8,898 nt of DNA from Blautia sp. Lineage in GTDB: Bacteria; Bacillota; Clostridia; Lachnospirales; Lachnospiraceae. A program made the position numbers and the translations under genes. Position 1 is the first letter of the stretch; every line of letters starts with the position of its first letter. Where the stretch lies: assembly GCA_017515945.1 (NCBI GenBank), contig JAFWDX010000098.1, positions 1-8,898 on the forward strand, written 5' to 3'. Below the pieces are notes generated by a model. That model searched no databases. It saw nothing but the letters and a program-made list of their open reading frames with translations, and had not been told where the DNA came from. This document shows positions 1-7,390 of this stretch, piece after piece.

Positions 1-42
1 GGTACACAAAAGCACCGTCCCTCTGTTGATTTCAGAGTGGAT

Positions 43-104
43 GAGTCACAGGGACAGGTTCCTTGACTCATTTTGATGAGTCAAGGAACCTGTCCCCTTG
101 ACTC
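43..104. repeat. Nested perfect palindrome (REP/RAYT-type intergenic hairpin)
   Basis: A 20-bp perfect inverted repeat, GGGACAGGTTCCTTGACTCA at 51-70 and its complement at 77-96, surrounds a 6-base loop (71-76). Outside it a second pair, GAGTCA at 43-48 with TGACTC at 99-104, extends the stem after a 2x2 mismatch. TGAGTCA/TGACTCA-like heptamers start at 42, 64, 77 and 99, giving a symmetric 22-13-22 spacing. GTCCCT at 17-22 can also pair with AGGGAC at 50-55, so an alternative fold exists and the element may begin near 17. The sequence style resembles repeats mobilised by REP-associated Y1 transposases, but no transposase is in the window, so that link is inference. There is no T-run after the stem, so it is not a standard terminator. 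Confidence 0.85.
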
Positions 105-133
105 TTGCATCCGGATTCCACTTCTTATATAAT
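105..133 (+). promoter_or_regulatory. Sigma-A-like promoter for the 229-828 gene
   Basis: TTGCAT at 105-110 and a consensus TATAAT at 128-133 are separated by exactly 17 bases. Transcription would start near 140 and leave a leader of roughly 90 bases before the start codon. The -35 hexamer abuts the right foot of the hairpin repeat, so the repeat insertion lies immediately upstream of, or may have supplied, the -35 region. The call rests on motif match and spacing only. Confidence 0.6.
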
Positions 134-228
134 ACCTGAATATACGACTCTGGTGCAAATCCATTTTTGCCCGACTGTTTACACATGCATGAGCATTCAC
201 GCGAGCATAAAAATAAAGGTAAGGTGAC

Positions 229-828
229 ATGACTATGGAATCACCCATTATTACAAGGTACTATAAAGAGCCGGACCCCGTAAAGCGCCGGCGCATGCTT
301 GAGGAAGCCATCGCTTCCGGAGAAGGAGACCCGAGGGAGAATGAGATCCGGCAGGAGCTCTACCGCCTCCGCTATCAGGGAAATGCGCAGGGGAAAAAAG
401 ACGTCCCGGCAGACGGCTTCCTGGCCCTCTGGATGACCCTGGAGTACAACCGCAACACCGGCCGGGGCTTCTTCGGCGCGGATATGCGCAGGGCCGTCAA
501 AGAGATCCGCGGCCATCTCGAACGCCTGAAATTCAAAGAATATCAGGAAAAAGGCGGCCTGGAAAGCGAACTGTTCTACAAGGAAGTGTGCCACATGGTC
601 CGGATCTACATAGACCTCTGCGCCACGGACCACTCCTACAATTCCACGATCTTCGGCATGTTCCGGATGGGCGCGGATCAGAGCAAAAACAAGATCATGG
701 CGGATGTCCGGGATGTGGCTGTCCGTGTTCCTGAGACCCTCGAGCTGCAGGAAGAGCTGGCCATTGTGACGAAAGCCGCGGCCGAAGTGTACGAAGAGGC
801 ATTTCCGTACGAAGGCGGATTATTCTAA
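229..828 (+). CDS. Conserved-looking hypothetical protein, 199 aa
   Basis: I do not recognise the function. The protein is soluble-looking, with no signal peptide or membrane segment. It is rich in charged residues and predicted helices: an N-terminal basic/acidic segment (about 8-50), a central segment with GRGFFGADMRRAVKEIR (about 78-94), and a C-terminal half ending in an acidic helix and an aromatic tail (FPYEGGLF). It may belong to one of the Lachnospiraceae DUF families (DUF6553 came to mind), but I cannot confirm that. Two in-frame start codons, 229 and 235, compete: AAAGG at 215-219 fits 229 and AAGGTG at 221-226 fits 235. It ends in TAA and has its own promoter, so it is probably monocistronic. 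A mobile-type repeat separates it from the protease gene. Confidence 0.8.
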   Translation: MTMESPIITRYYKEPDPVKRRRMLEEAIASGEGDPRENEIRQELYRLRYQGNAQGKKDVPADGFLALWMTLEYNRNTGRGFFGADMRRAVKEIRGHLERLKFKEYQEKGGLESELFYKEVCHMVRIYIDLCATDHSYNSTIFGMFRMGADQSKNKIMADVRDVAVRVPETLELQEELAIVTKAAAEVYEEAFPYEGGLF

Positions 829-837
829 GGGTTGCAT

Positions 838-972
838 ATTATGGGGGGCTGGCCCCATAAATATGTTTACAGCTTTTTTGGATGGTGAGACGTCCATTAT
901 ACCTTTGAATTGCATCTGTAAACAAATTATGAACATTGTTCACACTTTGTTTGGAGGGCCAGACCCCATAAT
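838..972. repeat. MITE/REPIN-like palindromic element, 135 bp
   Basis: The ends form imperfect terminal inverted repeats: ATTATGGGGGGCTGGCCC at 838-855 against the complement of ATTATGGGGTCTGGCCC at 956-972 (one substitution and a 1-base indel). Inside lies a second pair, GTTTACAG at 865-872 with CTGTAAAC at 916-923. The left end is itself a small hairpin (ATGGGG 841-846 with CCCCAT 853-858), and TGAAC/GTTCA arms near 930-942 make another. Positions 921-969, read on the - strand, match 8826-8874 at 42 of 49 bases, which shows a dispersed family. It lies 10 bp after one stop codon and 25 bp before the next start. It encodes nothing, so any movement would need a transposase elsewhere. Confidence 0.75.
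905..933 (+). promoter_or_regulatory. Weak candidate promoter for the protease-era-recO unit
   Basis: TTGAAT at 905-910 and TATGAA at 928-933 are 17 bases apart, each matching 4 of 6 consensus positions. The pair lies inside the 838-972 repeat element, upstream of the protease start at 997. No better hexamer pair is visible between 829 and 996. If real, the inserted element would drive the downstream housekeeping genes. This is a weak motif-only call. Confidence 0.25.
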
Positions 973-996
973 AAGCAGAAATGGAGATTTCTATAT

Positions 997-3822
997 ATGG
1001 ATCAGAATAAAATCAAAGCCTACGACATCCTCCGTCGCGAAGACCTCGAGGATATCCACTCCACAGGCTGGCTCCTGCGCCACCGCAAGACCGGTGCCCG
1101 CGTCATGCTGGTGGAAAATGACGACGACAACAAAGTGTTCAACATCACCTTCCGCACGCCGCCGGCCGACAGCACCGGCGTGGCGCACATCCTGGAGCAC
1201 TCCGTGCTGTGCGGTTCCCGCGAGTTTCCCTTAAAGGATCCCTTTGTGGAGCTGGTCAAGGGATCGCTGAACACCTTCCTCAACGCCATGACCTTCCCGG
1301 ACAAGACCTGCTATCCGGTCGCCAGCTGTAACGACAAGGATTTTCAGAACCTGATGCACGTGTATCTGGACGCCGTTTTTTATCCAAGGATCTACGAGCG
1401 CGAGGAGATCTTCCGCCAGGAGGGCTGGAGCTATCACCTCGATGACACGAATGGACCCCTGACCTACAATGGCGTGGTGTACAACGAGATGAAGGGAGCC
1501 TTCTCCTCTCCGGATGATGTCCTCGAGCGGGAGATCATGAATCACCTCTTCCCCGATACACCCTATGGGGTGGAATCCGGCGGAGATCCGGCCCATATCC
1601 CGGAGCTGACTTATGAAGCCTTCCTGAATTTCCACCGGACCTATTATCATCCGTCCAACAGCTACATCTACCTGTACGGAAACATGGACATGGCCGAAAA
1701 ACTGGACTTCATCGACCAGAAATACCTCTCGGCCTTTGAACCGCTGGAGGTCGATTCGGCCGTGCCGATCCAGCAGCCCTTCTCCGCGATCTGCGAGGAT
1801 GAGAATGTTTACCCCGTGGCCGAAAACGAGCCGGAGGAGGAGAACACCTATCTGTCCTACAACATGGTGATCGGAACAAACGGCGACACAAAGCTCTGCA
1901 CCGCCTTTGAGATCCTGGACTACGCGCTGCTGAGTGCGCCGGGAGCTCCGCTCAAAAAGGCCCTGGTGGAAGCCGGCATCGGCAGCGATGTCTATGGCTC
2001 CTTTGAGGACAGCCTGCGTCAGACGTATTTCTCCATCATTGCCAAGGGAACGGACCCTGACAAAAAAGAGGCCTTTACCTCCCTGATCCGCAAGGTGCTG
2101 ACCGAAGCGGTCGAAAACGGAGTGGATGAGAAGGCGATCCGGGCCGGCATCAACTACCTGGAATTCCGGTACAGAGAAGCGGACTTTTCCTCTTATCCCA
2201 AGGGACTGATCTACGGACTGGATCTGATCGGCGACTGGGTCTACAGCGACGAGGATCCCTTCGCCCAGGTACGCCAGATCCCGATATTTGCGGCTCTGAA
2301 AGAGGCCATCAGCACAGGCTATTATGAAGACCTGATCCGCCGGTACCTGCTGGAGAACACACACGGATGCATCCTTGCACTTGTCCCACAAAAGGGACTT
2401 GCTGCAAAACGTGATCAGGAGCTGGCCGCACGCCTGGAGACCTACAGAGCTTCACTCCCACAGGAAGAGCTTGTCCGTCTTAAGGAACAGACAGAGGCGC
2501 TCGCCGCCTATCAGGAGGCTCCTGAGGATCCTGAGGCCCTTGGACGGATTCCGTTGCTTTCCCGTGAAGATATCAGCCGCAAGGCCCGGAAATTCACCAA
2601 TACCGAGATCGATGTGGACGGCAATACGCTCCTGTATCATGAGGTCAATACAAACGGTATCGGCTATCTGGATGTGCTGTTCCGACTCCATGACTTTGAT
2701 CGCGAAAAAGTCCATTTATACGGACTCCTGAAATCCGTTCTGGGTTATGTGGATACGGAGCATTTCACCTACGGAAATCTGTTCAATGAGATCAATGCTG
2801 CCACGGGAGGCCTGAACGCCGGTATCGAGTGCTTTGAGGATGCTGCGGACCCGGGTGTCTTTACCGCCCTTTTCAGCATGCGCGGTAAATGCCTGTATGA
2901 CTCCTTTGAATTCCTGTTCGGCATGATCAAAGAGATCCTGCATACGTCACGGCTTTCGGATACAAAGCGCTTGGCGGAGATCGTCGCCGAGATCAAATCC
3001 CGGGCCCAGGCCTCGCTGGTGAGCGGCGGACACGGGACGGCCGTCCTGCGGGCCGGCGCCTATTATTCCGGGAGATCCGCATTCCAGGACGAGATGGCGG
3101 GCATCGATTACTACCATTATATCGAGGACCTGAACAAACATTTTGACGAAAAGAAGGAGAGCCTTGTCGCTTCTCTGAAGGCTGTGGCGGAGGAGATCTT
3201 CTGCAGGGAGAATCTGATCGTCAGCTATACGGGCGAGCCGGAAAGCCTGCCCGCCTTTGAGGCGCAGGTCCGCGCGCTCATGCAGACCCTGCCCCACAAA
3301 GACGAAAAACTGCCGGCACGACCGGCGGTGCCCTATACCTGCGGCAATGAAGGTTTCAGGACCGCAGGGCAGGTCCAGTATGTGGCACAGTGCGGCAACT
3401 TTGTCACCAAAGGGCTGCGCTACACAGCGACGCTGGACATTCTCAAGGTGATCCTGGGATATGAATACCTGTGGATGAACGTTCGCGTTCAGGGCGGCGC
3501 CTACGGCTGCATGAACGGATTCCGCAGGAACGGGGACAGCTACTTTGTCTCCTACCGCGACCCGCATCTGAGCCGTACGCTGCAGGTCTTTAAGGAACTG
3601 CCGGAGTACGTCGGAGCCTTTGAGGCCGACGAAGAGGAGATGACCAAATATATCATCGGCACCATCAGCAACCGTGACGTGCCGCGCACCCCGCAGATGC
3701 AGGGCAGCATTTCCAAGACGGCCTGGTTCACTCATGTCACCGATGAAATGGTGCAGAGAGAGCGCGAAGAGATCCTGGATGCGGAAGCGGCCGATATCCG
3801 CGCCCTGGCCGGTCACATGTAG
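997..3822 (+). CDS. M16C metallopeptidase, PreP/insulinase type (C-terminally truncated by TAG)
   Basis: This is a cytosolic zinc peptidase of the presequence-protease branch of family M16, whose members degrade unstructured peptides inside a two-halved closed chamber. The inverted zinc motif HILEH is at residues 64-68 (ligands H64 and H68, catalytic base E67). The distal ligand is E164 in NEMKG, 97 residues after E67, the same spacing as in plant PreP. The N-terminal core continues with SVLCGSREFPLKDPF. The C-terminal half carries the substrate-binding Arg/Tyr pair of the family in VRVQGGAYG (R830, Y836). No signal peptide is present. GGAG at 983-986 lies 10 bases before the ATG. The reading frame stops at TAG 3820-3822 after 941 residues, but the same frame then runs 33 more codons to TAA 3922-3924, giving 975 residues, closer to the family's usual length. 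The last strand and helix of the fold are therefore lost unless TAG is read through. The gene leads an apparent unit with era and recO. Confidence 0.92.
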   Translation: MDQNKIKAYDILRREDLEDIHSTGWLLRHRKTGARVMLVENDDDNKVFNITFRTPPADSTGVAHILEHSVLCGSREFPLKDPFVELVKGSLNTFLNAMTFPDKTCYPVASCNDKDFQNLMHVYLDAVFYPRIYEREEIFRQEGWSYHLDDTNGPLTYNGVVYNEMKGAFSSPDDVLEREIMNHLFPDTPYGVESGGDPAHIPELTYEAFLNFHRTYYHPSNSYIYLYGNMDMAEKLDFIDQKYLSAFEPLEVDSAVPIQQPFSAICEDENVYPVAENEPEEENTYLSYNMVIGTNGDTKLCTAFEILDYALLSAPGAPLKKALVEAGIGSDVYGSFEDSLRQTYFSIIAKGTDPDKKEAFTSLIRKVLTEAVENGVDEKAIRAGINYLEFRYREADFSSYPKGLIYGLDLIGDWVYSDEDPFAQVRQIPIFAALKEAISTGYYEDLIRRYLLENTHGCILALVPQKGLAAKRDQELAARLETYRASLPQEELVRLKEQTEALAAYQEAPEDPEALGRIPLLSREDISRKARKFTNTEIDVDGNTLLYHEVNTNGIGYLDVLFRLHDFDREKVHLYGLLKSVLGYVDTEHFTYGNLFNEINAATGGLNAGIECFEDAADPGVFTALFSMRGKCLYDSFEFLFGMIKEILHTSRLSDTKRLAEIVAEIKSRAQASLVSGGHGTAVLRAGAYYSGRSAFQDEMAGIDYYHYIEDLNKHFDEKKESLVASLKAVAEEIFCRENLIVSYTGEPESLPAFEAQVRALMQTLPHKDEKLPARPAVPYTCGNEGFRTAGQVQYVAQCGNFVTKGLRYTATLDILKVILGYEYLWMNVRVQGGAYGCMNGFRRNGDSYFVSYRDPHLSRTLQVFKELPEYVGAFEADEEEMTKYIIGTISNRDVPRTPQMQGSISKTAWFTHVTDEMVQREREEILDAEAADIRALAGHM

Positions 3823-3924
3823 GCGATCCTGGCGGATCACCGGATCTGCGTGGTTGGCAGCGAGAGCGTGCTCGACAGGGACGGCGGGCTGCTCGACGAG
3901 GTTAAGCCGCTGTTTACTATGTAA
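3823..3924 (+). pseudogene. In-frame 3' remnant of the M16C peptidase after the amber codon
   Basis: Directly after TAG 3820-3822 the same frame encodes 33 residues beginning AILADHRICVVGSES and ending EVKPLFTM, then TAA. A hydrophobic strand of the ICVVG type followed by an acidic helix and a PLF-like end is what closes this family's C-terminal domain. The TAA overlaps AAGGAG (3923-3928), the ribosome binding site of era, leaving only 8 bp between the ancestral stop and the era start. That tight packing indicates this was the native 3' end until recently. A single change (for example CAG, GAG or AAG to TAG) explains the interruption. The segment has no start codon of its own. Confidence 0.75.
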
Positions 3925-3932
3925 GGAGTTTT

Positions 3933-4853
3933 ATGACAGAAAATGAAAAGAATTTGAAATCCGGCTTTGTCGCCATCATCGGCCGCCCGAACGTCGGCAA
4001 ATCCACCCTGATGAACCACCTGATCGGGCAGAAGATCGCCATCACATCCAAAAAGCCGCAGACGACCCGCAACCGGATCCAGACTGTCTATACCTGTGAC
4101 CGGGGTCAAATCGTCTTTGTGGATACGCCGGGTATTCACAAGGCCCGCAACAAGCTGGGCGAATATATGGTTGCCGTAGCGGAAAGGACCCTGAAGGAGG
4201 TGGACGCCATCCTGTGGCTGGTGGAGCCTTCGCCCCGGATCGGTCCGGGAGACGAGCACATCGCGGATCAGCTGCGGGGCCTGGGCGTGCCGGTACTGCT
4301 GGTGATCAACAAGATCGATACCCTCCCGCAAAAGGAGGAGATCCTCCGGGTGATCGACGCCTACCGGACGCTTTGCGATTTTGCGGAGATCATTCCCTGT
4401 TCCGCCCTCAGGGGCAAAAACACGAACGACATCATTGACAGCCTGTTCGGGTACCTGCCCTACGGGCCGATGTTCTACGATGAGGACACGGTCACGGATC
4501 AGCCCATGCGTCAGATCGTGGCGGAGGTGATCCGGGAGAAATCCCTCTACGCGTTGAGCGACGAAATCCCCCACGGGATCGCCGTGGCGATCGATTCCAT
4601 GAAGGAACGCCCGGGGAAAAACCTGCTCTATGACATCGAGGCGACCATCATCTGCGAAAAGGATTCACACAAGGGGATCATCATCGGAAAGCAGGGTGCC
4701 ATGCTCAAACGCATCGGCAGCGACGCCCGGTATGAGCTGGAGCGCATGCTCGAGGCAAAGGTAAACCTGCGCCTCTGGGTCAAGGTCAAGAAGGACTGGC
4801 GGGACAGCGATTTCCTGATAAAGAATTTCGGATATGACAAGAAGGAAATATGA
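3933..4853 (+). CDS. era: GTPase Era, 30S ribosome assembly factor
   Basis: Era is an essential GTPase that binds the 3' end of 16S rRNA and acts in late 30S subunit maturation. All G motifs are intact: G1 GRPNVGKS at 17-24, the Era-type G2 region PQTTRNRI around 42-49, G3 DTPG at 64-67, G4 NKID at 126-129 and G5 SAL at 157-159. The C-terminal KH RNA-binding domain shows KGIIIGKQGAMLKRIG at 247-262 followed by the typical WVKVKKDWR segment. At 306 residues it has normal family length. AAGGAG at 3923-3928 is 4 bases before the ATG, a short spacing; no other nearby start fits better. The site overlaps the ancestral protease stop, which suggests former translational coupling. The stop codon overlaps the recO start (ATGA). 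Confidence 0.98.
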   Translation: MTENEKNLKSGFVAIIGRPNVGKSTLMNHLIGQKIAITSKKPQTTRNRIQTVYTCDRGQIVFVDTPGIHKARNKLGEYMVAVAERTLKEVDAILWLVEPSPRIGPGDEHIADQLRGLGVPVLLVINKIDTLPQKEEILRVIDAYRTLCDFAEIIPCSALRGKNTNDIIDSLFGYLPYGPMFYDEDTVTDQPMRQIVAEVIREKSLYALSDEIPHGIAVAIDSMKERPGKNLLYDIEATIICEKDSHKGIIIGKQGAMLKRIGSDARYELERMLEAKVNLRLWVKVKKDWRDSDFLIKNFGYDKKEI

Positions 4854-5638
4854 GTGACCTGATTACCGTGCAGGGTGTGGTGCTTTCGGCCATGCCCATC
4901 GGTGAATATGACAAACGCATCGTACTCCTGACGCGGGAAAGGGGAAAGATATCCGCCTTTGCCAAGGGGGCCAGACGGATGAATTCCCCCTTTATGGCGG
5001 CCGCGAATCCCTTTGTATTCGGGACGTTTACCCTTTATGAGGGCAGGAGCAGCTACAATCTGAACCAGGTGAGCGTAAAGCGCAGCTTTGCTGAACTGGC
5101 GCAGAAGCAGCCGGGGATCTATTACGGGTATTATTTTCTCGAACTGGCGGATTATTTCGGGCGGGAGGGAACGGACGGAAAGGATCTGATGAACCTTTTG
5201 TATGTCACGATCCTGGCTCTGGACAGTCCGTCGTTGGGTGATCGCCTGGTCCGGTGCATTTATGAGCTGCGGATCATGACGGAGGAGGGAATGATGCCGG
5301 CCATATATGCCTGCACCGGCTGCGGACGGGAACCTGAGGGGGAAGCCCCATGGTACTTTTCCCAGGAGGATCACGGGCTGCTCTGCCCGGCCTGCGCACG
5401 CCAGACAGCTGTCAGGCATACGCCGGTCGGTCTGCCTGCGATCCGGACCATGCAGTATATCGCAGCGGTTCCGATGAACCGGCTGTATACCTTTACGGTT
5501 ACGGATGAGATCCTTTCGGAGCTGGAGGCGGTCATTCATCCTTATGTAAAGCTGGGAACCGACCGGAAATTCAAAAGTCTCGGAATTCTGGAGGGGATGG
5601 AGAGTCTTTTGGTTGACTTGACAGGAAAAAGAGGATAA
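4850..5638 (+). CDS. recO: DNA repair protein RecO
   Basis: RecO works in the RecFOR pathway, helping load RecA on SSB-coated single strands and annealing complementary strands. The N-terminal OB-fold is evident in residues 1-80, with the family signature LITVQGVVLSAMPIGEYDK and the following KGARR. A helical middle region contains YYGYYFLELADYF. A four-cysteine zinc site is complete: C155 and C158 (CTGC), then C179 and C182 (CPAC), as in many Firmicute RecO proteins. The length of 262 residues is usual. The start overlaps the era stop by 4 bases (ATGA), a standard sign of translational coupling, so era and recO are almost certainly co-transcribed. Confidence 0.97.
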   Translation: MSDLITVQGVVLSAMPIGEYDKRIVLLTRERGKISAFAKGARRMNSPFMAAANPFVFGTFTLYEGRSSYNLNQVSVKRSFAELAQKQPGIYYGYYFLELADYFGREGTDGKDLMNLLYVTILALDSPSLGDRLVRCIYELRIMTEEGMMPAIYACTGCGREPEGEAPWYFSQEDHGLLCPACARQTAVRHTPVGLPAIRTMQYIAAVPMNRLYTFTVTDEILSELEAVIHPYVKLGTDRKFKSLGILEGMESLLVDLTGKRG

Positions 5639-5654
5639 CATACAAAAATCAGAG

Positions 5655-5690
5655 CGTAACTGGAAAGGGGTTAGTGACTGAACAGTTACG
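5655..5690. repeat. Dyad CGTAACTG/CAGTTACG in the recO-glyS gap
   Basis: CGTAACTG at 5655-5662 pairs perfectly with CAGTTACG at 5683-5690 around a 20-base loop. It starts 17 bp after the recO stop and ends 48 bp before glyS. No T-run follows, so it is not an intrinsic terminator, and the 100-bp gap lacks the T-box AGGGUGGNACCGCG core that often controls aminoacyl-tRNA synthetase genes. It may be an RNA processing hairpin, an operator, or a small repeat. GATAAT at 5690-5695 resembles a -10 box but has no good -35 partner. Confidence 0.5.
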
Positions 5691-5738
5691 ATAATTACAT
5701 TGAAAGCATTTATATTGAAAGACGAGGAGACCTGATCT

Positions 5739-7136
5739 ATGGAAAAGACAATGGAGAAAATCGTAAATCTCGCCAAGGCCAGAGGCTTTGTGTATCCCGG
5801 CTCCGAGATTTACGGAGGACTGGCAAATACCTGGGATTACGGCAATCTGGGCGTGGAGCTCAAGAACAACGTCAAACGTGCCTGGTGGCAGAAATTCATC
5901 CAGGAGTCCCCTTATAACGTCGGAGTGGACTGCGCCATCCTCATGAATCCCCAGACCTGGGTCGCATCCGGCCACCTGGGCGGTTTTTCCGATCCTCTGA
6001 TGGACTGCCGTGAGTGCCATGAGCGGTTCCGCGCGGACAAGCTGATCGAGGATTTCTGCGCTGAAAAGGGCATGGAGATCCCGGGAGGTTCCGTGGACGG
6101 CTGGTCCCAGGAGCAGATGATGGATTTCATCCGTGACAATGCTGTTCCCTGCCCTTCCTGCGGCAAGCACAATTTTACCGACATCCGTCAGTTCAATCTG
6201 ATGTTCAAGACCTTCCAGGGCGTGACCGAGGACGCCAAGAATACGGTTTATCTGCGTCCGGAAACGGCGCAGGGCATCTTTGTCAACTTTAAGAATGTCC
6301 AGAGGACATCCCGCAAAAAGATCCCCTTCGGCATCGGGCAGATCGGCAAATCCTTCCGTAACGAGATCACGCCTGGCAACTTCACCTTCCGTACCGGGGA
6401 GTTTGAGCAGATGGAACTGGAGTTCTTCTGTGAGCCGGATACGGATCTGGAGTGGTTTGCCTACTGGAAGCAGTTCTGCCTTGACTGGCTCTCTTCACTG
6501 GGACTCAAGGCGGATGAGGTCCGTTATCGTGACCATTCACCGGAGGAGCTGAGCTTCTACAGCAAGGCCACCACCGACGTGGAGTTCCTCTTCCCGTTCG
6601 GCTGGGGTGAGCTGTGGGGCATCGCGGACCGCACGGATTATGACCTGACGCAGCATCAGAATGTCTCCGGGCAGGATCTGAGCTATTTTGACGACGAGAA
6701 AAAGACGAAATATATTCCTTATGTCATCGAGCCGTCCCTCGGCGCGGATCGTATGGTGCTGGCTTTCCTTTGCAGCGCGTATGATGAGGAAGTGCTGGAT
6801 GCGGAGAAGAACGATGTGCGTACCGTTCTGCGTTTCCATCCGGCTCTGGCTCCGGTCAAGATCGGTGTGCTGCCTCTGTCCAAAAAGCTGGGAGAGGGCG
6901 CGGAGAAGATTTATCAGGAGCTTTCTAAGAAGTATAACTGTGAGTATGATGACCGCGGCAATATCGGCAAGCGTTATCGTCGTCAGGACGAGATCGGGAC
7001 GCCGTTCTGCGTGACGTATGATTTCGATTCTGAGACGGACGGGTCTGTGACGATCCGTTATCGTGATTCCATGGAGCAGGTAAGGGTGCCGGTGGCGGAG
7101 CTGGATGCCTGGTTCGCGGATAAGTTTACTTTTTGA
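5739..7136 (+). CDS. glyS: Glycyl-tRNA synthetase, homodimeric class II type
   Basis: This enzyme charges tRNA-Gly with glycine using ATP. It is the alpha2 type (GlyQS/eukaryote-like) rather than the alpha2beta2 type of Escherichia coli. Motif 1 lies around [19 protein letters not shown] (about 28-46). A cysteine-rich insert has C90/C93 and C138/C141, typical of this branch and probably zinc-binding. [12 protein letters not shown] starts at 173 and binds glycine and ATP. Motif 2 begins at FRNE (206-209), with motif 3 [10 protein letters not shown] at 335-344. The anticodon-binding domain fills about 365-465. The length of 465 residues is normal. GAGGAG at 5724-5729 is 9 bases before the first ATG at 5739; an in-frame ATG at 5751 is less well placed. 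The gene follows recO by 100 bp without a clear terminator, so readthrough from era-recO is plausible. Confidence 0.98.
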   Translation: MEKTMEKIVNLAKARGFVYPGSEIYGGLANTWDYGNLGVELKNNVKRAWWQKFIQESPYNVGVDCAILMNPQTWVASGHLGGFSDPLMDCRECHERFRADKLIEDFCAEKGMEIPGGSVDGWSQEQMMDFIRDNAVPCPSCGKHNFTDIRQFNLMFKTFQGVTEDAKNTVYLRPETAQGIFVNFKNVQRTSRKKIPFGIGQIGKSFRNEITPGNFTFRTGEFEQMELEFFCEPDTDLEWFAYWKQFCLDWLSSLGLKADEVRYRDHSPEELSFYSKATTDVEFLFPFGWGELWGIADRTDYDLTQHQNVSGQDLSYFDDEKKTKYIPYVIEPSLGADRMVLAFLCSAYDEEVLDAEKNDVRTVLRFHPALAPVKIGVLPLSKKLGEGAEKIYQELSKKYNCEYDDRGNIGKRYRRQDEIGTPFCVTYDFDSETDGSVTIRYRDSMEQVRVPVAELDAWFADKFTF

Positions 7137-7155
7137 GCATCTTTTTTAGTAATTC

Positions 7156-7184
7156 CTGACGGACGTGGGTATGTCTGACGGACG
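7156..7184. repeat. Direct repeat CTGACGGACG x2
   Basis: The decamer CTGACGGACG occurs at 7156-7165 and again at 7175-7184, a 19-base period, starting 20 bp after the glyS stop. It sits at the head of a 371-bp non-coding stretch (7137-7507) that otherwise contains the repeats listed below and an A/T-rich leader before the next gene. No convincing terminator for glyS is visible. Confidence 0.5.
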
Positions 7185-7212
7185 GCGCAGGGAGGGGAGG
7201 GGGCATTCGGCA

Positions 7213-7280
7213 CCATTGGAGGCCTCAGGGTCGTAGGGGCTCAGACCCATTGGAGAGCTCAGAGTCGCAGGGGTATTCAG
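7213..7280. repeat. Diverged 34-bp tandem repeat, two copies
   Basis: Copy 1 (7213-7246) and copy 2 (7247-7280) both begin CCATTGGAG and share the blocks CTCAG and GTCG followed by AGGGG; they match at 24 of 34 positions when aligned without gaps. Copy 1 contains GGGGCTCAGACCCAT (7236-7250, spilling into copy 2), a relative of the palindromic core found elsewhere in the window. The region has no coding potential that I can support. Confidence 0.55.
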
Positions 7281-7293
7281 ATTCGTCGGCAAA

Positions 7294-7358
7294 GGGGTCA
7301 GGACCCATCGACAGTAAATTGCCGTCTGAAGTGTACCGGAACGATGGGGCCTGACCCC
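7294..7358. repeat. REPIN-like pair of inverted palindromes, 65 bp
   Basis: GGGGTCAGGACCCATCG at 7294-7310 and CGATGGGGCCTGACCCC at 7342-7358 are inverted copies with 16 of 17 positions matching, separated by 31 bases. Each arm is also internally palindromic (GGGTC/GACCC on the left; GATGGGG 7343-7349 with CCCCATC 7355-7361 on the right). CGGAAC at 7337-7342 with GTTCCG at 7366-7371 extends the right hairpin. Two inverted REP units with a short spacer is the definition of a REPIN; assignment to a transposase-driven family is inference. Confidence 0.7.
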
Positions 7359-7390
7359 ATCAAATGTTCCGTCGTAAGGAATTCACTATC

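Noticed and set aside
841..879. Intrinsic terminator for the 229-828 gene: GC hairpin 841-858 with TTTTTT at 874-879
   Set aside because: Fifteen bases separate the stem from the T-run, which is too far for a standard intrinsic terminator; the hairpin is better explained as the repeat end.
863..1234. + strand open frame starting in the repeat element and running into the protease gene in another frame
   Set aside because: Its 3' half is an out-of-frame reading of the protease N-terminus, and its 5' half is palindromic repeat.
1231..2391. Long open frame on the - strand opposite the protease gene (386 codons), with others at 2947-3840, 3837-4574 and 4628-5776
   Set aside because: They lie antisense to well-identified genes, show no recognisable domain or ribosome binding site, and arise from the codon bias of the GC-rich + strand genes.
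3820..3822. Selenocysteine insertion at the internal protease stop
   Set aside because: The codon is TAG, whereas selenocysteine uses TGA, and no family member is known to me to need a redox residue there.
7104..7147. Possible glyS terminator: GATGC 7104-7108 with GCATC 7137-7141 followed by TTTTTT
   Set aside because: The stem is only 5 bp with a 28-base loop and lies mostly in the coding sequence, so it is too weak to call.
7202..7371. CRISPR array in the repeat-rich gap
   Set aside because: Repeats are few, diverged and palindromic with unequal spacing, and no cas genes are present.
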